Below are positions 46,717-60,500 of a stretch of 64,000 bases of DNA, piece after piece. Under the pieces are notes generated by a model. It was not told the DNA's origin. It did no database searches and saw only the letters and a list, made by a program, of their open reading frames with translations. Within the stretch, counting starts at the first letter, position 1. Every line of letters begins with the position of its first letter. A program made the translations under genes and the position numbers. The DNA lies in NCBI GenBank assembly GCA_963662175.1, contig OY759224.1, positions 26,669,489-26,733,488 on the forward strand. The letters are read 5' to 3'. This stretch comes from Aradus depressus. Lineage: Eukaryota > Arthropoda > Insecta > Hemiptera > Aradidae.

Positions 46717-47789
46717 CTTTTGGTGCTATGAACTGCTGTGGACCGGTTCGACCTTGGTTTTTTGGCGCCTCTTTGCGCCGAGTGAGCTCGAGATTCTTCG
46801 GGTTCTGTTCTGTCTACTTCCCGGAGGCGGGGGCAGCCGCCGCAGCGCCTGTCGGCGGTCAGCGGGGCCCCCGGCGCCGGGTTAGAAGGCTTTCTTAATT
46901 CTCCGCTCTATTACAGCTAGAGACTTGGAGTTTGAGCTCAAATGTTTATGAGGCCAAGCCCCTCCCCCCTAAGCCCTTCAAGCACCCCCCTTTTTTTTTA
47001 AAGATTTATTTTTTATGTCGGTTTTTTTTTTTATTTTGAATTTAATATTTCTATATGTTGATAGAATTCAAAATTTAAAAAAAAAAAAAAAAAAACCGAC
47101 ATAAAAATATAATAATATTTCTATATGTTCTATATAAATATTTCTATATGTTGATATTGAAGAAGCCGTTTACCTAGGACAACTACTTTCATTCAAGAAT
47201 GGCCTAAAAAAGGAATTAAATCGGCGAATCGCACTTGGATGGAAGAAATATTGGTCCTACAAATATATCTTCAAAAGCAGAATGGCCATGGACCTGAAGA
47301 AAAAGGTGTTCGACTGCTGCATCACTCCTTGTATAACGTACGGATCCCAAACCTGGGCTCTGATGAGGAGCTTAGAGGTTACTCAAAGAGCAATGGAGAG
47401 AAGCATGCTGGGAATTAAGAAAAAGGATAAAATACGGAACTCCGAAATAAGAAAAAAGACAGGAGTACGGGACGTGAAGGAAGTGGTGCTGCAACAAAAG
47501 TGGAAATGGGCAGGACATGTGGCGAGGATGGAAGAAGGAAGATGGGCCAAGAGGATGACACGAGTGGTACCCGATATACCTGAAGAGAAGAAGAGGAAGA
47601 GAACTGGTGCGGTGGTGGGACGATCTGGACAGGACAGTGGGGAGTCTCTGGCACAGATCGGCTTGGCACAGGAGTGCATGGAAGAAAATGGGAGAGGCCT
47701 ATGCCCAAAGATGGGCCTAGTTTCAAATTTATATAAATATCTAGAAATACTATTGTTATATTATTATACTAAAGAAGAAATAAAAATGC

Positions 47790-47827
<38 letters not shown>

Positions 47828-50800
47828 GTTGATAATAATAGATTAAATTATATAAACATTGTGAATTAATATATAATAAATTCATCCCAGCATTACTTCT
47901 CCCAATTTCTTTTTTAAATATATTTTTTATTTCTTCAGTAACTATGTATCTTATGTGTTCTTTATTTTAATTATTACTTCTGCCAATCAGAATCTTTCTT
48001 TAATAGAACATATTTATTGAGTTGACCTCGTTTTTATAATGTGTTTCAATATAGAGGTCGACTCAATAAATGAGGAGCAAACATTCAAACCATGTTTTCT
48101 CCTTCGGATACAATGTTTCAGGAAACACAAAAAACTAATAAATTAAGAAATAACTTGTTTTAGACCCTAATTATAGTTTGTTTAGTTGTATTACTGGTTT
48201 CTAGGAAGATTTGTAGGCGTACTTTACCTAATGAACTTGAAATTAATTAGGAAAATTCATTTGAAATTTGGAGAAATCACGTTTTGACCGAACTCAGAGG
48301 AGGAAACATGTTTTGAATGTTTCCAATGTGGATAAAACACTTTATGAATGAAAAAGATTGGAACTCACATATTGTTACTATAACATTTTTTAATGGAATA
48401 AAACTAATTATTAACAGAACAAAACTGATTATATAATTATAAAATAAAGTAAAAAATTTATAAGTGAAAAATCGTCCCACACACTATCTATTATTTCTTC
48501 CATTCCTAAATTAATAACTAATAAAAACTTAGGTAAAAGCACACCGCCCTAAAATAAACAAACCAACATAGCACCAAACAAACAATAACATATCCTCTGA
48601 AACACTAGAAACACAGGTAATAGCTGGGTCACGTGACCAGTAACAACAAGCTCTGATTGGCTGGCTGGAGGAATCACTGTTTGACTGAAAACTGGCTCTG
48701 GAGGAAACACTTTTGGAATGAAACCTGAATTTTCTAAATAGGTTTATAATGGGATAAAACTTATTTTGGTTGAAAATAATAGTAAATTTTTGTACCATTT
48801 AATGTTGAGTTCAAAGAAAAATCACTAACTCATTTTTTTTCTTTTTTGGAGAAAACACGGTTTGAATGTTTGCTCTTCAAATATGTTCTATAAAAAGAAA
48901 ATTCTGATTGACAAAAAACATGTTAACATAAAGAACATATAAATTAGAGATAGAAGTATTTGTAAACATTCCCGAAATGTTTATAATTGCTAATTTTTAA
49001 AAAAAGCAAAATTTAAATTGGAAGAAATAAAGATGTGATATATAAAAATAACTTAATGACAAAATTACATTTAGGTAAGGGTGAATTTGAAAATTAAAAT
49101 ACTTATCAAATAAGAAGAGCATTTAAAATATGATTTAGATATGTTATGGGAAATTTAGATTTAGAAATACCTAACTAAATAATAATGAACATAAAACTAA
49201 CCTTTATAACCTCAATGAACAAATTTTCATTGATTAATTAGAAATACATAGCAACACATATTATATATTTGAAGATTGCTTTGTTGTCAGTAACATATGT
49301 AATTTATTAACTTAATTGTAAATTGTCAAGTAACTATTAATCTAAAAATTAAAGTATGAGGGCGCCGGTAGCTCAGTGGTATGCGTGCTTGACTTCTGAG
49401 CTCAAGAACGTAGGTTCGAAACCCGACCGAGGTCCTTAGTTTATTTTATCTGGGAGGTAAAATAAACTTAAGTATGCCGTCCTTCGGATGGGACGTTAAG
49501 CGATGGCCCCGAGCCTGTACAATGTCAGGTACTCGTTAAATACCCCTGCCCTAGGTGAATAAAAATTTAGGATAGGCAAAATTAGGTAAAGATAATATCG
49601 GTTATAATGTTTAAGCTAATTTCATGTCAAAATTGTACGTATCCAATTACCTAATTAATTATGTTATGCTATAACGGAAATAAATATTATTGTTATATCT
49701 CGAAATCTATTGAAGGTAAATTAATGTGACATTGCCAGTATGTAGAACACCTCGTAGGCATTATAGTGAAAATCTATCTCAAAAACTGAATGTTTTTGCA
49801 ACTTCGCTAGTGTACCAACCACTTAAACATACCAGTAATACGAGTATACACAACTAAAAACTTACCAATGGTATTTTTGCCATTAAAGTCAGTGGTATAC
49901 TCCGGCGTGTTGGGAGGCGGCCAGGAGATGGTGGAGAGTCGGCCTGGAGTGGGTGGCGCTATAGACACTGCTTCTGTATGGGCCCAGTAGTACATGAGGT
50001 CAGGCTGTCAACAAATATACAACCAATTGTTAAAAACTAGAATTATTATATTCAGATTAACTGAAATTAAATCGTGATTTGGTCAAATCCTCCCAATAAC
50101 TGAATGGCTAAACAAATATACATCAACTATCGGTTTCGACTAGTAATAAAACTAATATTAAAGATAAAATTATTAAATTCTAATAAAATAAACTAATTTA
50201 TATTAGATATGCGAGAATTAATGATTGTGTATTTAACAAAATGATTACAGGAGAATATTAATGCGATTGAAGAAGCTATTCCTATCTACGAAATAACTAA
50301 ATACGAGGGGTGATCGACAACATATAAAGAACACATGTATTATAGACACCGACTCTATTATATACACAGGGAGTCCGAAATTTTGTCTACCCAGGTTTAG
50401 ATAAAACAAACTTATTTTTTGAAATATTGTCTATTCCACTAAAGTTATTTATAAAAATAAAACACCATCGTCAGGTCTAGTTATGAACTAAGTTAGTTTG
50501 CAAATATATCTCAGGTGGAAGGGTGCTATTAAAACTTGGGAGTCCCCCGGCTGTACCGTTAGCTATCTCATGAAATATTTCTAATTGTTTAACAATTAGA
50601 AATAAATAAAGCTACCAAAAAGAACATTTGTATGAATGACCAAATTTATTTCAACTATTCCCCTTTGTTAACACCCTGAACAGTTCTGTTTCCACATATA
50701 TGTTTGTATTATCTGTTATTACTATTTGTTCCACATATATGTTTCATGTTATCTAAATCTTAATATTATTATTAATTTTATTTCTATTTTTATTTATTTA

Positions 50801-51623
50801 TTTGTTATTTTTCCACGTATTAGTCTAATGATATTGTTTTATGTAAATTTAGAACTAAGTTTTGTTAGGAAATATTTCATGAGATAGCTAACGGTACAGC
50901 CGGGGGACTCCCAAGTTTTAATAGCACCCTTCCACCTGAGATGTATTTGAAGGGTCGCTCTCTGCAAACTAACCTGACGATGAAAACTGACATAATTGCA
51001 GAGATATTGTGAAATAATTCAAATGGACTTGAAAATAAAATAAAACTGGTTTATTTAATATGTTGTCTAATTTCACTAACTATACTATATATAGTTAGTG
51101 AAATTAGACAACATATTAAATAAACCAGTTTTATTTTATTTTCAAGTCCAATTAACCTGACGATGGTGTAAGGCCGAAACCGGTAGTTTTATTTTTATAA
51201 ATAACTTTAGTGAAATACACAATATTTCAAAAAATAAGTTTGTTTTTATTTATTACAAATTCCACAATATGTCCGCGTTCCTCAACTTAGAAGTTACCCA
51301 GGTTTATTCACTTAGGATAAGGGTCTTTAATGTGTACTTGATCGTACAGGCTTGAGACCATGACTTAACGTCCCATCCGAAGGATGGCGTGCTCATGGTT
51401 TTTACCTCACAGATGAGAAAACCTATGGGACTCGGCTGAGATTCTAGACCCACAATGCTGTGGAGAAGTGTGAAGAAAAGAGCACAGCTGAAATTGAAAC
51501 GATCAGGTCAAGTTTCACATTCTGATTCAACAAGTTATTTGATCTGTCGATATTAAATCGAGCAAATATCATATATCGAGAAAGAAAAAAAAAACAATAA
51601 GCCGATATGTCTGAAGGAATACG

Positions 51624-51687
<64 letters not shown>

Positions 51688-54600
51688 GCATTCCAAGACA
51701 CTACAAAGGTCAAATCTTAAACGGGGTATTCCATGTCAAATTAACCAATGTCTGAGCAACATAAACTCTTGGAATTCTAGGATTTTCTGTGAATGATCAT
51801 CTTATAAATTAGGTAAGTACTGTCATCGTTACGAAAATCCGAGATAAAGTATTCAAAAAAAAGGGTACAGCCGGATAAGAGTGCAAAAACTGCCCCCAAC
51901 GATTTTCGAAGGGGCAATTGACCGACATTTTGCACATATAAAAAAAAATTTTCCTGAAAATTTCAGCTCCCAACTCTCATTATTCGATGAGAAAAAAAAA
52001 AAAGTAAATTAAAATTTTTTTTATTTTTCTCTTCCGGTTGTTGCGAATATGCAATTGTCGATTTGTTTAAATGTTCTTATGCTTCAGATAATATAGTATT
52101 TTTTTATTATCTTCAGATTTAAATTCGATTTTTCATCAAATTTTGAAAAATTCAAATAGCCGTTTCGAATGTTATTTTTGAGTGACACTCAAAATATTTC
52201 CTAAAATTTTCAAAATATTTGGTGTAGTGCAACAATGTTGTCGGTCAATTGTCCATTCGAAAATCGTTGGGGCAGTTTTCGCACTCTTATCCGGCTAGAC
52301 CCTTTCACATTTCCAGAGGGTCCCTCCCCTTAATACGTTTTGCCCATTTATTGCAATGATATCTGTCTGTGAGTGTTCCACTGAGAAAAGATTGTAGCTA
52401 TGAAATTGAAATTTGAAATGAAGATCTCAACTGTGCTAATTTAGACATGATTAGATTTTGCTCGAATTCGAAAACTAAGACCACTTTAAATTACCTAATC
52501 AGAAATCTTTTCAAATGAATGTTGTAGAAAAAATTTAAAAACACATTTTATATTAAATACCCCCTGATCCCTGTCTGTCTTTCCATCTGAATACGATAAC
52601 TCCTGACTGGATACATTTATCGCCATTTTTATATGGCTAGTTCTATGAAACTTAGTGCATTATGTGAATAACATTGGGGGTAACTTACCGCCCTAATACA
52701 ATCATAAAAGCCCTCCTCGTCGACTTAAGAGGAAGTAAGCTAGAGACTTTCTCATTGTGAACTCTTTTCAGATCTGATGCAGACTCAATGAAAATAAAAA
52801 TTAACTTAAACTTACTAGAATATTTACCAGTACTGCGAAAAATTTCATAGAATTCCTAGATTTTAAATAAGAAAAATAAAGAAATTGATTAAATACGGAA
52901 GTCAGGACACACACAAACTGAGACCACTTGCCTGTCTAACTAACTGAATAGAAGTGACATTAGGGCGTCCTCTAGAATATAATGATTTTTTTCAATCACC
53001 ATTCTAGGACATACATTCTTAATAAGCAGAAACAGGTCAATATGGAAAAGGAGGACACGCTCATCATCAAATCAATACAACAATTAATAAACAATGAAAT
53101 CATCAGTAACACATCAAAACTATCCATTATCCGGAGCTTAATTATCCGAATTGATGGCTCATTTCAAGTTAAATCGACTAGAGGATGTGACCTCGTATGA
53201 ATATATCAAAATTTACATTAGTTTACGTATACAAATGTCAAACATGAATATGGGACGTCAACATCATATAACGTCAATGTATAAACATTGATTATAATAC
53301 TTCCCCAGCACAAATTAATTAATTAAGTTTTCGCTCTCCCTCCAAAGACCGTTTAAGCTAAAACTCAATATTTGACTTACATAGTGGCTTCTGAATTCAC
53401 ATATTAAATTTCATTTCGATATATTCATTACATCGGCAGTTATTAGGGTATTTAACAAGCCTCTCTCATCTGGTCTCTCTCTTCTTTCGATCGATGTCTC
53501 GGAAAAATAATAAGTTCCATCCTTATGAGGTGTTGAATTTAAATATAAAATTTCATGTCGATATATTCATTATATCGGCAGTTAATGGGATTCTTCAGTT
53601 GAGATCCCTCTAATCCCTCTCCCCTTCGGCCGATTCCGCTGAGAATTAATCGCTGCCGTCCTTAGAGAGATTTCAATTTACCTACATAAAATTTCATGTC
53701 GTTATATTCATTACAATTTATATCTGATTCCAGAACCTTCTCGCGGCGATACGTTTTCATTTTCAACCAAATCGACCAAAGGGAATTAGGGGGGAGGCTT
53801 AACAAAAAAAAAAATAACTACAGTTGCAATGAATTTATCGACACAAAATTTTATATTTGAACTCAAAACCCAATGAGGACTTAACCTGTAAAATTTCAGC
53901 GATATCGGCCGAAGGGAAAGAAGGGTTCAGGGGAGAGGGGTCAATTCAAAAACCCTAATAACTGCCGATGTAATGAATATATCGACATGAAATTTTATAT
54001 TTGAACTCAAAACCCAATGAGGACTTAACCTATCAAATTTCAGCGATATCGGCCGAAGGGTTCAGGGGAGAGGGCTTAAATCAAAAACTCCAATAACTCC
54101 CGATGTAATGAATATATCGACATGAAATTTTATATTTGAACTCAAAACCCAATGAGGACTTAGCCTGTCAAATTTCAGCGATATCGGCCGAAGGGAAAGA
54201 AGGGTTCAGGGGAGAGGGCTCAATTCAAAAACTCCAATAACTCTCGATGTAATGATTGTATAGACATGAAATTTCATATTTGAACTCAAAACCCAATGAG
54301 GACTTGACCTCTCAAATTTCAGCGATATCGGCCAAAGGGAAAGAAGGGTTCAGGGGAAAAGGCTCAATTCAAAAACCCTAATAACTGCCTATGTAAGGAA
54401 TGTATCGACATGAAATTTCATATTTGAACTCAAAACCCAATGAGGACTTAACCTGTCAAATTTCAGCGATATCGGCCAAAGGGAAAGAAGGGTTCAGGGG
54501 AGAGGGCTCAATTCAAAAACCCTAATAACTGCCGATGTAAGGAATGTATCGACATGAAATTTCTGTATTAGGATTTAGGAGCTCCTATGTAAGTCAACTA

Positions 54601-57495
54601 TTGAAGGGGAAGCGAAGAGATAATTGATTAATTCCTTCTGGGGAAGTATGTAGCCCGTGAATCACTGGTAACTTTTTTTTATCAATTTTTAAATTTCAGA
54701 ATTTAATAGCAAACAAATGTTTGTTGTAATAATATTTAATAATAACTAAACACATTTTTAGGATGTGAAGTAAATTATATAGGATGTTGCATAACTAGGG
54801 AGAAAGTTAGAATTAATTAATAATTAAGTGGCAGCATATAAAACTAATAATAAATACAAGTAACAAATTTAATAAGTGATAATTTTCCAGCTGAATTGGT
54901 TGTTGTTCATTATGCCCGGGCATGAGTGACAATAACTAACTAAATACAGATATCAGAATGTTCTTAAACGAATCTACGAAAGAAAAGAAAAAGTCATCGG
55001 TGTATCAAACAACTAAGGTTTCGCTTTTTCTCTAAATCCATCTTTTCGGTTAATTTGCCTGAAAATCAGGTGCCTGAACAAGGGATTTTTCAATCATTAT
55101 ATCAAAACCCTGTATCGATACATTAATAACATCAGCAGTGTTTCTACCCCAGCTATATAAAGTATACGGGAAGTTATGTAATCAGTCAGAAAGTCGATGA
55201 TGTTGATTCATGTTTCTATGTACGAAGGTATACATTAACTTCGGTAGAATAAATATATCGACTCGAAATTTTATATGTGGATCTAGGACCGAATGAGGGA
55301 CGACACCTATCGATTTTCAGTCGAATCGGCTTACTTAATAACTGTCGATATAATGAATGTTTCAACAAGAAATTTAATACAAGGATTCAGAAGTCCATGT
55401 GTAAAACACCTATTGATTATCGGCCAAGAGGGAAAATAAAAACTTAGTTGATTATTTCGCACAGGGGAAGTACATTGTCAGTGATCCACCGACAACTTTT
55501 AGCTACGCCCCTCCCCCCTTTTGTGTGGTCAATTTGATTGAAAATGAATAGATGATGAATAGAATAGAATAGCGGGGGTTCTGTTCTGGGTCCACATATA
55601 AAAAAGTCTAGTGACTTTTGGTCGTTTTTAGGTTCAGAGGATCGGTTTTTGAGAGGTTACATAATTTCCTATATACAGTATACATATACATGAATATATA
55701 TAAATAAATAAATAAAATTTACCCTGAAAAGAGACTCGAGTGGAGCATCCTTGTCAGGAAGCTGTCGGAGGACTCCAGCCGCCAAGAGATGTGTACAGAA
55801 CTGTACAATGATGACCTTCCAGTCGGCAATGTTGAGGATGTTGCGAAGATAGTGTTCCGAGGTGAAGGCAGACAGGAACCAGTTGACCAGCATCTGACCT
55901 GCACGCAAAAAAATAGCGTTAATAATCGTAAAACCACTAAAAACTAGATATTTCCCGCCTCTCTTTTGCGATATTCAAATTAAAATAAATAAATTAAAAT
56001 AATATATATTTCAAAAAAAAAAAAAAATGTATATATTTAAAATAACCATAAGAAAAAATCGAAGAAATGTTTCATTTCCAAAAATATATAGCTTCCATTT
56101 TTATATATTTTGGCATATCTAATTAATTCATTATTTTTTATTGCTTATTTATATACTAATTTATTTTATTTCTCTTGTTTTTTCTTTTATGTACATCTAT
56201 TATCAGTTTATTTTTATTTTATTTTATTTTGTATTATAATTTGTTTGTATTTTTTAATATATATTTTTTATTTTTTTTCTTAATTATTCTTATTGTTATT
56301 TTGTTTTCTTTCTCTTCTCTATATTTCGCACAATGTAGCCTGATGAAGAGACATAAGACAGAACTCATAAGACAGACAAAAACGCTTCCGGAAGTCATAC
56401 AAAATTATTATCTTAATTTTAATTAAATTTAAAAAATGTATAAATGTATATGTATTTGTTATTAATATTATTATTTTTGTACTCATATTTTTAAGTACTT
56501 ATTTCATTTTATTTTTTAATAGTATTAATAATTCCAATTATCAAATATTTATAAGCTTTTTTAATGTATACATTCTTATGACGTATCCTATTACCATGTT
56601 ATGGTTCAACGGAAATAAATATAATAATAATAAATATTATAATAAAAAAATTAACAATGTTCCTATCTCAAAACTGAGGAAAAAACTCTAGTTGTTCACC
56701 ATTTTTGCATAATTAGAAAAAAAAAAAAAAATGCATTTTAGAAATTTCACGAAGAACAGTTTCATTGTGTGTATCAAAGTAATATAATCATTAACATAAA
56801 AAATATATAAAAATTGCGCACATAATATACTTTAAAAAATGGAAATTATGATATAAATATTAATGGAAATAATTAACAGCAGCCGAGCTCATTATAAATT
56901 CAAAACATATAAAACAAGAAAATGTTCAGAAGAAAAGAGTTATTTCCGAAAAAATGTCTACGGAATAAATTTAAGATTAATAATCCAAAAAAAACAAGTT
57001 ATTAAAAAAAATAAGTTTTTATTTCCGCAGGCGATCGGTGCTGGGTGGGAATATGAATAATAGATATGGGAAAAAAAATCCAACACAACATAAGATGTCA
57101 CATTTTGTGTTGCAGAGACAGACAAGACATCAATGCAACAGCTTAAATCCGAATTGGGGGCGGAGGTAGAGTGCTAGCCTATTGCGATCAAGATCGGGTT
57201 TGAAACTCGGTCGAGAACCTCAAGGTTTTTAACTGAGATAAAAAAAATCTTCAGATGGGACTTTAAGCGATGGTCCCAAGCCTGTACGATGTCAGTTACT
57301 CATTAAAGGTCCTTATTATCTCAGATAACTAAAACTGGGTGGACAACATTTAGAACTCCCACTTTAGACTCGGGCGCATGTCCACCAGAGCGACCAAAGA
57401 GCGCTCTGGTAGTAGGCGATATGACCTCGTAGTTAAAGCCCGGACATGAGTCATAAAACCTAACCTAAATCTTAACAAAGCATATGGTTATCTGT

Positions 57496-57558
<63 letters not shown>

Positions 57559-60500
57559 TATAAGAATGTTCTGTAAATCCAAAAACATAAAAACAATTCA
57601 TGAGGAAGTACAATGTCAAAATATGGTATATAATATAATATTCATTAAACTGAATTGAGAATGAAGGATAATATGGTGAAAATTCAACTTTAAAAGATGT
57701 GATAACCAGTATAACCAACATTTTTTGAATATTTCTATTGAAAAATTCACTATTCTGACTTAACTAGACTTTCCTGACACCACAAAATAAATATAAAAAA
57801 TAAATATTCTTTTGCCAAAAACTTATGTAAACAGAAGATTGCATAATAGTCATATACACTGTCTAGCCCAACATAAACAAAAATAACTTGTAAACTACAT
57901 ATTTACACTAATGTTTTTGTTGTGAAATCAATATAATACAATAATAAAAAATTTATAATACTTAATACTAAAAATATTAATAAACAAAATTAGTAAACAA
58001 ATTAGCTGACGATAACACACAATTACAATAATTATAAATTATTATTATAAATATTATTCTTAAATGTCTCCATATAATTCAGTTAGATAAGTTAGATACA
58101 TCAAACATACATAATAAATAAATAAAAGTCAATAAGAAAATATTTGTTACAGGACATTACATAAAGTTTTGAAATTTTGTTTTAGTAAACAAATAATGTT
58201 AACAAAACATTTGTTAGGATATATATTGTAATATTTACCCATCGTTTTTGCTCCTAATAGAAGAATCTTAAATTCAAAATAAATAAACTTTAAAATAATT
58301 AGATTTAAATAACATTTCATCCAGATCAAGAAAATATTTTAATATCTGTCACAAAAAGGGAAACAAACAACTCGTTGGTGAATCACCAGAAATGTACTTC
58401 CCCAGAACGAATTAATCAACGTTTCGCTCCCCCTCCATAACCAGTTGACCATTTGCGCTAATATTCATTAGTTAACTTATATGGGGGCTACTAAATTCTC
58501 ATACTAAAATTTGTGTCGATAAATACATTACTTCAACTGTTATTAGGGTTTATGAGTTGAGCCCCCTCCCCTGAATACAATACGACAGACAACTCAGTAT
58601 ATAATCAGAGTTCTTGTCGGAGACTATCCACCTTAGTAAGAACACATATAATCATAGAATATAAACACATTAGCAGGTTACCTGGGTTCGCCGTTAGTAA
58701 CGTTATCTCCCCGGTTAGTAGCTTTAAGTTACATGATATTAGAAATAAGTAGACATTTTCAGAGTTTGAGGTGGGAGTTTCATCAAAATCGATTCAGTAG
58801 TTTTTGCGCCAACTTGTTACAAACATACAGACATACAAAACTACATATTTAGGTAAAAACTGTTAATGAAGACTATGCTGTATATATTTATATGCTGTTG
58901 CTGACGTTGTTGTAGAACTTATTATTGCAAACCATTCTTCCATATATCATTTTGATATATCTGCAACGTATGCAATAAATGGCTTCTGGACGGCCCGCGT
59001 TTTTTTTTTTTTTTTTTTTTTTTTTTCGCCTTATGATACGATGCATATTAGCTATATCTCTTGTAAGAGAGTTTTATCTAGATATTTTACGACATTCATG
59101 GCCCCGGGAGGGAGCTCTATCTACGAAATAAAACTCATTCCTGGACGGGATTCGAACCTGCATACCATGGTGAGACCATGCGACCAAAGCCCTACGCTCT
59201 ACCCGCACGGCCACCATGGCCCCAAGAACACTTTTATTAATGACTTTATTACAAAGTATATAGGAAAAGTAATATATTGGGTCAGAAGTTTTCGGAAATT
59301 CATGTTTTTCGGAATCCTAATTCCAAAAATTAAATAATAAAAAAAAATCCTGTCTTCATGTGTGTCTTTGAACACAATAATTCTTGATTCACCGATGAAT
59401 TCCTTTTAGAAAATTTTTCGAAAATAAAAGAGCAAACATTATGATATTTACTTGCCTATATAAAAAACCCTTGAGCACGGCGTCCTTCGGACGGAATGTT
59501 AAGCGATGGTTCCGAGCTTGTGCGATGTCAGGTACTCGTTAAAGACCCTCCCGGTGAATAAATCTAAATAGGCAATATTTAGGACTCCCCCATTAGACTC
59601 GGCTCTTTCATCGCTCTGGTAGTAGGCGATATGACCTCGTAGTTAAAGTTCAGGTAGTCACAATAACTTTAAGGTTTACAATGTAAACATTGACATTAAA
59701 AGACATTTTTTGTTAGTAGAATTATTATCATTAGACGTAAAACAAAAGCAATCCCAAATAATAATAAAAATACCTTTATTAGTCTTTTTTTTAAGGTAAT
59801 TTCCAAAAAAGTACCTTTAAAACATACGATGAGATAATTAGAATGGGGATGGTCCATGAGAATATCGACAGGGCAGTCCGAGTGAAGACATAAGGCAATG
59901 AGTCCACTCATCAGAGACTCTCTACCTAGTGGATGGACACATTTGAGACATAGCCACTTATGTAATAACCACACACACACACACAGACTCTGAGACACGA
60001 GACACACCTACCTCGTCCCCCACTTGGCCACTCTAAAGTAAGTGGGTGTAAACATGGCTCTCTCGTGTCCTGTGAGGAGCGAAAACCTTGGATCTCCGCT
60101 CCTCATAACGCCCATTCCTACTATTTAAATATACTCTATTGTATTCAAAAATGATCCGACACACATTTTTAATAGTATAAAAAAAAAAATACTTTTGAAA
60201 TATTCTAAGATTTAGTAACTGAATATTTAGTAAATATAAGAGCTGAGAACTTTTTAAATCTTTATTGAAGAAATAGTTGCTGAATATGAGTTCAATATCG
60301 CGGGTTCGAAACCCAACCGAGGTCCTTAGGTTTTTAATATAGGAGGTAAAAAAAATATATCGATTAGCGTGGCACAGTAAAACTTCGATTAATCGTCACC
60401 GTCCGAACCAGGGCTGTGACGGATAACAGAAATCTCTTAATACATATGTACAGTAACGATCAATATAAACTTCAATATAAGAGTAGTAATGTATTGTAAT

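Noticed and set aside
47383..47726. Minus-strand frames over the RTE-like LINE
   Set aside because: Antisense shadows of the LINE reading frame, which carries the recognisable motifs on the plus strand.
56863..57060. 65-codon frame in a capu intron
   Set aside because: Lysine-rich, AT-driven composition with no motif and no fitting splice phase with neighbouring capu exons.
59939..60007. Extension of the capu exon upstream of 59,956 through [10 protein letters not shown]
   Set aside because: That part is a (GT)n tract on the minus strand, better read as intron before the acceptor ttattacataag.
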